In this document: positions 57,360-64,000 of the stretch, piece by piece
Layout: each line of letters opens with the position of its first letter
Position numbering within the stretch: the first letter of the stretch is position 1
Source of the DNA: Dastarcus helophoroides
Taxonomy: Eukaryota; Arthropoda; Insecta; Coleoptera; Bothrideridae
Length of the DNA stretch: 64,000 nt
Assembly (NCBI GenBank): GCA_028583605.1
Contig: CM053331.1
Location: forward strand, 4,348,508 to 4,412,507
Reading direction: 5' to 3'
Notes under the pieces: generated by a model
What the model was told of the DNA's origin: nothing
What the model saw: only the letters and a program-made list of their open reading frames with translations
The model's database searches: none
Program-made: the position numbers and the translations under genes

Positions 57360-59540
57360 TTTTTAAAATTTGGATATTTTCTACGATTTTTTCTGTAATT
57401 TAAGGTGTAAAGTCGAAAAAAATGTTGAGAAATAAGTTAAAATTTTCATGAATTTTTGGAAATTTAGGTTTTCTATTTTCCTCAAAATTTTAAGTTTCTT
57501 CTTTGAATTTTATTTAAGAAACAAATTAATACTTTTCCACTTTTTTTTTAACTTAGGGTTAAACTCGAATTTTTTTAACGTTTTAGTTGTAAATTAGGAA
57601 TTTTAACTTTTAATTTAGATCTTAAACTACAAAGTCGTAGAAAAATAATTAATCAGAAAAAAAATTCAAAAATTTCGACTTTATTCTCGAATTTTATACT
57701 TTTTTCTCGAAAGGTCGACTTAAAAACTCGAAATTTCGACTTTAAACCTGAAATTTTGACTTGTTTTTTAAAATATCGACTTTTTTCTCAAAATCTTGAC
57801 TTTAATCTCGAAACTTTAACTTTAATTTCTAAATTTAGACTTTTTTCTTGAAATTTAGACTTTTAATTTAGATTTGAACTACGAAGGCGTAAAAAAACTT
57901 TAATCAAAAAAAAATTGAGAAATTTAGAATATAAAGTCAAAATTTCGACTTTAAATTCCAACTTTTTTCTCAAAAGTTCGACTTTAAAACTCAAAATTTT
58001 GGCTTTAAACCCAAAAATTTCGACTTTAATCTCGAAACTTTAACTTTAATTTCAAAATTTAGACTTTTTTCTTAAAATTAAGACTTTTAATTTAGATCTT
58101 GAACTACAAAGTCGTAGAAAAAAACATCAATCAGAAAAAAATTCAAAAATTTCGAGTATAAAGTTAAAATTTTGACTTTATTTTCGAATTTTATAATTTT
58201 TTCTCGAAAGGTCGACTTAAAAACTCGAAATTTCGACTTTAAACTTGAAATTTTGACTTTTTCTCAAAATGTCAATTTTTTTCTCAAATTTTTGAGTTAA
58301 TCTCGAAACTTCAACTTTAATTTCGAAATTTAGACTTTTTTCTTGAAATTTGGACATTTAATTTAGATTTGAACTACGAAGGCGTAAAAAAAACTTTAAT
58401 CAAAAAAAAAATTGAGAAATTTAGAATATAAAGTCAAAATTTCGACTTTAATCTCGAAATTCCAACTGTTTTCTCGAAAGTTCGACTTTAAAACTCAAAA
58501 TGTTGGCTTTAAACCCGAAATTTCGACTTTAAACTCTAAATTTTGACTTTTTTCTCAAAATTTCGACTTTAATCTCGAAACTTTAACTTTAATTTCAAAA
58601 TTTAAACTTTTTTCTTAAAATTAAGACTTTTAATTTAGATCTTAAACTACAAAGTCGTAGAAAAAACATCAATCAGAAAAAAATTCAAAAATTTCGACTA
58701 TAAAGTTAAAATTTCGACTTTATTCTCGAATTTTATAATTTTTTCTCGAAAGGTCGACTTAAAAACTCGAAATTTCGACTTTAACTTAAAATTTTGACTT
58801 TTTTCTCAATATCTCGACTGTTTTCTCAAAATCTTGACTTTAATCTCGAAACTTCAATTTTAATTTCGAAATTTAGACTTTTTTCTTGAAATTTAGACTT
58901 TTAATTTAGATTTGAACTACGAAGGCGTAAAAAAAAAACTTTAATCAAAAAAAATTGAGAAATTTAGAATATAAAGTCAAAATTTCGACTTTAATCTCTC
59001 GAAATTTCAACTGTTATTTTAATGGGACGGACTGGTCCTTGGTTATCTTCAAAAATTGAAATACAAATCTTGTCCCCTGCAACAAAGAAAGATTTAAAAA
59101 CAACTGTTTTCTCAAAAGTTCGACTTTAAAACTCAAAATTTTGGCTTTAAACCCAAAATTTCGACTTTAAACTCTAAATTTCGACTTTTTTCTCAAAATT
59201 TTGACTTTAATCTCGAAACTTCAACTTTAATTTTAAAATTTAGACTTTTTTCTTAAAATTAAGACTTTTAATTTAGATCTTGAACTACAAAGTCGTAAAA
59301 AAAACATTAATCAGAAAAAATTCAAAAATTTTGAGTATAAAATTAAAATTTTGACTTTATTCTCGAATTTTATACTTTTTCTTTCTTTTCAAAACTTCAA
59401 ATTTCGACTTTAAACTAGAAATTTTGACTTGTTTTTTAAAATTTCGACTTTTTTTTTCAAAATTTCGACTCTTTTCTCAATATCTTGACTCTAGTCTCGA
59501 AACTTTAGCTTTAATTTCGAAATTTAGACTTTTGACAGTT
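57360..59540. repeat. Dimeric higher-order T-rich satellite
   Basis: Two monomer types alternate. Type A has ACTACAAAGTCGTAG (near 57629, 58106, 58649, 59286) and type B has AACTACGAAGGCGTAAAAAA (near 57881, 58376, 58919). The dimer period is about 480-545 bp. The last A-to-A spacing (637 bp) includes an ~86 bp Penelope-like insertion. Between anchors the sequence is made of TTTCGACTTTAATCTCGAAA-type phrases. Non-coding. Confidence 0.85.
59018..59103 (+). mobile_element. Truncated Penelope-like copy within the satellite
   Basis: It starts TTTTAATGGGACGGACTGG and stops at AAAGATTTAAAAACA. It shares the AATGGGACGG and CCCCTGCAACAAAG variants with the copy at 57151, so it is derived from that copy or its parent. 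No hairpin is included. Confidence 0.65.
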
Positions 59541-59680
59541 GCGTTCCAACACTCACTCTTCCAGTCAATATTGACAGTTGGAAGTGGGGTGCGTTCAGTA
59601 ATTTCTATTTTTAATTACCAAAATTTCGTCTTATTTTGTTCAGAATTTGGAAATTAAAGTTTAAATTTCGAGAAAAGAGT
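59541..59680. other. Hinge between T-rich and A-rich satellite
   Basis: A short non-satellite stretch with GTTGCGTTCCAACACTCAC and TTGACAGTTGGAAGTGGGG. It separates satellite in opposite orientations. TTGACAGTTG-type words occur on both sides of AATATT. It may be a small element remnant. Confidence 0.4.
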
Positions 59681-61460
59681 CGAAATCTTAAGTCTTAAAT
59701 CGAAATTTTGTCAAAATTTCAAGATTAAAGTCGAAATTTCGAGATTCAAGTCAAAATTTTGAGAAAAAAGTCGTCGAAATTTCTAGATTAAACTCAAAAT
59801 TCGGATTAATGTCGAAATTTAAAAAAAAATAGGAAATTTGATAATAAAGTCAAAATTCCGGGAAAGTTGAAAATTCAAGAAAAAAGTCAACATTTTCAGT
59901 TTAAAATCGAAATTTCGGGTTTAAAGTCGAAATTTCGAGATTAAAGTCGAAATTTCGAGATTACAATCAAATTTTAGGGAAAAAAAAGTAGAAAGTCGAG
60001 GGAAAGGTCAAAATTTCGAGAAAGGAGTCGAAATTTCGAGAAAAAAGTCAAAATGCCTAAAATTATTTTTTTTTAATCGATGATCTTTCTACTCGTTCGT
60101 ATTGAATATTTTTCCCAATACTTCAAGTTAAAACTCAAAATGTTGACCTTTTTTAATCAAAATTTGAATATTTATAGAAATTTTTACTTCATTTTCGTAA
60201 AATTTTGACTTGGAACTCGAAATTTACCATTTTATTTGAAGATTTTGAATTATTTTTTGAAATGTTGATTTATAATTTAAAATATGTATCATTTTTCTAC
60301 AAATTTAAGGTTTATTTTAAACCTCGAAATTTTACGTTTATATTTCTCTTATTGTCAATTTTCAAAAAAAGTTATTTCCACATACAGTATCGAATTTTAA
60401 GATAAAAGTCAAAATTAGGAGAATATAACAAATTTTTATATTATGCGTTTAAATTTCAGGAAAGATAAGTTCAAAAAAATCGAAATTTTCAGAAGAAGAA
60501 TTTCGAAAAAGGTTGATATTTTAAAAAGTCTGAAGAATAGAATTTTGAAAACATTTAAAAAAAGACGATTTTGAAAAAAATGGCAATTTTAGTAAAGAGT
60601 TATTTTAAGAAAAAAAGTTAACATTTCTAGAAGACAAATTACGAGAGAAAAAATCGTAATCTCCAGAAACACTAAAAATGGAATGTTGAAAATCAGAATT
60701 TCGAGAAAAAGGCAAAACCAATCAAAATCTCTGGAATGCCGTATTTTAAAAAATTCGAAGCTTTCAGGGAAAGTTTGAAAAAATTAAATGTTAAAAAAAA
60801 ATAACAACATTTTGATACAAAGTCGAAATTTAGAGAGAAAGGTTAATATTTTGCGAAAAAATTGTAATTGAGAAAAAACGAATTTCGAGAAAGGGACATT
60901 TTAAAAACTTGTCAGAAACAAGTTGAAATTTAGAGAGAAAGATTCATATTTCGAGCAAAAATCGTAATTAAGAGAATACAAATTTTGGAAATAAAGTCGA
61001 AATTTAGAGAAAGAGGTTGATATTTCGAAAAACAAATTGTAATTGAAAAAATACGAATTTTCAAAATGGATGGAAACTTCGAGAAAGCCATATTTGAACA
61101 AATGTCAGAAAGAATTTGAAATTTAGAGAGAAAGGATGACATTACGAAAGAAATGGACTTGAAAAAGACGAATTTTGGAAATGGGGGAAAATTTCGAGAA
61201 AGCCATATTCTAACAAGTCGTCAGAAAGAAGTCCAAATTTTAAGAAAAAGGTCATTATTTCGAAATATCGTAATTGAGAAAAAACGAATTCTGGAAATGA
61301 AGTCGAAATTTAGAGAGAAAGATTGATATTTCGAAAAAAAATCGAATTTTGGAAATGGAGGGAAATTTTGAGAAAGCCATATTTAACAAATCGTCGAAAT
61401 ATTTTTGAAATTAATTAAAAAGAAATAAATTTTCAGAAAACAGTCAAAAGTAAAGTTGAA
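59681..61460. repeat. A-rich satellite block, inverted
   Basis: GTCGAAATTTCGAGATTAAA phrases at 59685-60060 are the reverse complement of those at 57.4-59.5 kb. From 60880 a second, ~150-180 bp repeat appears: GAAATTTAGAGAGAAAG, ATTTCGA-AAAATCGTAATTGAG, AAAACGAATTTTGGAAATG and GAGAAAGCCATATT recur near 60930, 61110 and 61300. No gene. Confidence 0.7.
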
Positions 61461-62077
61461 ATTTCTAAAGGAAAATTGTCTCGCAATGAGCAATTAATTG
61501 TTTTTGATTTATTTTTCTTGAATCGTAATGGGCTGCACTGGAGGAAAATAAAGGTATCGAGAAGTTTAGATGTCAGGGAAATTAGGGGACGAGTCTTTTA
61601 TGGTTGTTATCGTAAGACTGCAAGGGCCATAAGGGGCGAGTGTGAAAGCTGATAAGAAATAAAGTGGTGTGAAGAGGGCACTCGAAGCCATCGTTTGCCC
61701 ACAATACCAGACAACTCTATTAGGGTGGCGTTACGCTCTCTGTTATTGTTTTTCCTTTGCGGAAATATGTACGTGTGTAGCATTTCTAACGTAAACATCG
61801 AAACTTCGAAGCTGCTGTGATGTGTTAAGTAATCAAGAGCGCTTGTTTTAGCCCAAGGCAACTTTTTTTGTCAACGAGCTTCGTATTATGATGCGATATT
61901 ACGAAGCCGTTTTGATTTTGTGTTCTCTGTTATAATTTCAAGAAAAAATGTTAGCACAGTTGAGTTCTTCGAAGCAAAAGGATGACTTTTACTAAAATAT
62001 AAATTGGTTAATGCCTAAACATAGTCATTTTAGTAAAATTTTCACTAAACCTATAGGTGCTACCGACAATAATTATT
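61461..62077. other. Unassigned sequence
   Basis: Less repetitive and slightly GC-richer around 61620-61740, but no open frame or splice-site pair I can support. Confidence 0.4.
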
Positions 62078-62088
62078 AAACTTTTACG

Positions 62089-62269
62089 CTGAGAAACAAA
62101 TCTTGTCCCCTGAAACCAAGAAAGATTAACTGTGCCTCTGAAGATGATAGCTTGGCTATCGAAAAGCGTAAGAGCAAACTTTGTTGTGATTTTTAATCTT
62201 TCTAGATTTCAAGGAACAAGGTTTTTATTTCAATTTTTGAAGGTAATCAAGGACCAATCCGTTCCACCA
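62089..62269. mobile_element. Penelope-like palindromic copy with 11 bp target duplication
   Basis: A short left arm (AACAAATCTTGTCCCCTGAA to AAGATTAACTGTG) joins a full reverse arm reading CTCTGAAGATGATAGC, TTGGCTATCGAAAAGCGTAAG, and ending GGACCAATCCGTTCCACC. AAACTTTTACG lies at 62078-62088 and 62270-62280. The plus strand has CUGAAGA, hairpin, GAAA and GUA before AGAGC. Confidence 0.7.
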
Positions 62270-62280
62270 AAACTTTTACG

Positions 62281-62640
62281 TAAACAGAGCAGCAACGCAG
62301 TTGGCCCCTTCACTTCTTTAAATAAAACCCACGCCGAAAATAATCTCGAGAATAAAAAAAAGTCGCCGGATTGTCATCGAAAAAATTCGTGTATTCGATT
62401 TCAAGACAAGCAGCTCGCTCCGATGTTTGATGGTGGTTGGGTCAGATTTCATTGACAGCTTAAGGCGTCAGTCAGACACAAACCAGCGACACAAAAGAAA
62501 CGTCATACCACGTCGGATTATACCGATTATAATGCTTTTTAAACAACTAATACATGGGACTGTCCCAGAATGGGCGACGTCGCCTCACACCCTTTCGAAA
62601 TCCAACGACCAACATGGGAAAGTCTCACATGGGGAAGAGA
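62281..62640. other. Unassigned sequence
   Basis: Moderately GC-rich for the window, with two overlapping short ORFs (62132-62455, 62427-62762). Both run through the repeats on either side and show no family features. Confidence 0.35.
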
Positions 62641-62644
62641 GATC

Positions 62645-62815
62645 GTCTTTGGATGCACCCCATTTTTTTTATAACTTTGACGTAATTGTTCATCAAAATA
62701 GATCATCTTTAGATTCGCCCCAATTATTTTTTTATAACTTTGGCGTAATTCTGCATCTTTAGATTCGCCCCAATTATTTTTTTATAACTTTCACATAATT
62801 GTACCTCAAAATATT
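62645..62815. repeat. Three-copy ~55 bp tandem repeat
   Basis: TTTAGATTCGCCCCAATTAT, then TTTTTTATAACTTTGGCGTAATT, is seen at about 62649 (variant TTGGATGCACCCCATT), 62709 and 62758. Confidence 0.75.
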
Positions 62816-63300
62816 TATGTTAGCTTCAAGTTCAAGTTAAAAGAAATAATCCCTCATTTGAATCTCTGATAAGGTTGAAAGTAATAGGGAGGCGAAGAGT
62901 GGGCTTTATCGCCAATTAGTAAGGTATTCGTTTGGCTGGATTTAAGTATGGTAGTTTTTGATGTTAGATTTATCCCTTCTGCCCTTATTAGGGGTAAACA
63001 GAGGGTGGCAATCGAGTTAGACAGACATGATCTCATTGATAACGTTAACGATGCTCCATTACACAAATTGGACGTCGTATCATGTACTAACTTTCATCTC
63101 TTTTATAGAATTATCATATCTCGAAACTAATTTACGAAATATATTCTATTATGTCCCCCCTTTCGATTATCTCCGCTCTTTTGTGGACCCCTTCGACGTG
63201 AATTCTCCTGGCTTTTATAATAATAAAATTTATACTTTACTTTAAAGGCATACCTGAAAATTTTGATGAAAATAGGTAATTAGACTGAAGTACTTTTATA
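62816..63300. other. Unassigned sequence
   Basis: No gene supported. Overlapping ORFs on both strands (62854-63066, 62948-63245) are shadows of one another with no recognisable motif. Confidence 0.35.
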
Positions 63301-64000
63301 CTGAAAAAGTGTCTTTAGTTTATAAGGTAAAATGACGTTAGTCCCAAAATTTTACCTTTTTTTTCATCAATCTTCGTTTCCATTAAAAACTTCAAATTTT
63401 TTTTCAAAATATCTAATTCTCGAAATTTAGATTTCAATTTTAAAGATTAAATATTTTTAATTGTTTATTTAAGGTTTAATCTGCAATCTCGAAATAAAAG
63501 CTCAAATTTCGAAGGAAAAATCAAAATCTTTAAGTTTAAATTTCAGTGAAATGAAAAGTTCCAAAAAATAGACTGGATTTATTAATGAACATTTTTCAAA
63601 ATTTCTGCTTTAATTTCACAATTACATATTTTACGTTTTTAATTTTTGGGCAAGAAATACAAAATTCTATTTTTTATCAAAATTTCGAGTTGAACTTTTT
63701 TAGTAAATTTTGAGTTTTTTGAATTTTTAGTTTTTTTTTAATTTCGTATTTTACTACGAAACTTCTGGAAAAATCTCGAAAAAAATTAATATCCAATTTT
63801 CGAATCGATAACTTCCAAATGAAAACCAAATTTCAATTTTAATAATTTTGTAGTAAACGGATTTTATTTTAATAAATATTAGTTTTTCTCGAAATTTGAA
63901 TTTTTTTTTCAAATTTTTGAGTTCAAAACTGAATTTTTAAACACAAAATTTCCAGGATTTTTTTATAAATGCTGGAGATTAGGGTAGAAATTTTCAAAAT
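63301..64000. repeat. AT-rich satellite-like sequence to window end
   Basis: CTCGAAATTTAG, AAATTTCGA and TTTTTTTTCAAATTT motifs as in the other satellite blocks, without a clear monomer. Confidence 0.5.

Noticed and set aside
62132..62762. Overlapping plus-strand ORFs of 107 and 111 codons
   Set aside because: The first begins inside a Penelope-like repeat and the second ends in a tandem repeat. Neither has recognisable features.

Overview
The window looks like repeat-saturated nuclear DNA of an arthropod, most likely an insect. It is very AT-rich and has no bacterial-type operons. It carries mariner, pogo/Tigger-like, BEL/Pao, Gypsy-type LTR, Jockey-like LINE and Penelope-like sequences. 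Almost every recognisable protein-coding segment belongs to a transposable element, and all are broken by stops or frameshifts. I found no rRNA, tRNA or CRISPR array and no complete host gene.

Layout. 1-5755: T-rich satellite, with a 311-345 bp tandem array at about 1440-4760 and a solo LTR at 5030-5406. 5755-9385: short-unit minisatellite with a ~628-638 bp higher-order period. 10972-15211: a 4.24 kb LTR element with two apparently identical 323 bp LTRs and a GTAT target duplication; it has no pol, and its interior holds a 62 bp tandem array. 15409-17820: several Penelope-like terminal repeats, one split by a non-autonomous hAT-like element. 18514-20859: a mariner with intact terminal inverted repeats whose 3' third is replaced by a Tc3-like transposase fragment. 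23262-32091: an 8.8 kb imperfect palindrome built from ~305 bp repeat units. 32094-33518: a mariner with an internal tandem duplication. 34992-44330: a three-level nest, a mariner split by a BEL/Pao element (GTCGC target duplication) that is itself split by a pogo-like element. 45595-47330: a dead Jockey-like LINE with an 89 bp inverted duplication. 47380-61450: satellite blocks that switch strand composition. 61450-64000: mostly unassigned sequence.

Host signal. At the apex of the palindrome a single-copy stretch ends in ATGG|gtaagt (27492-27495). At 55207-55244 a 38 nt segment lies between a good acceptor and gtaagt. Joined in phase they read 14 codons without a stop (M-G-Q-E-V-D-V-A-K-Q-P-H-S-W). 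The simplest reading is that 27.5-55.2 kb is a giant first intron on the plus strand, but this rests on splice signals and phase alone.

Most novel signal. A ~100-150 bp repeat occurs about ten times, alone or as head-to-head palindromes. Five copies are flanked by direct repeats of 9-13 bp. On one strand it contains CUGANGA, a hairpin, GAAA and an NUH triplet, in hammerhead-ribozyme order, with a compensatory change in the hairpin stem. I interpret these as terminal repeats of a Penelope-like retroelement carrying a hammerhead-type ribozyme.
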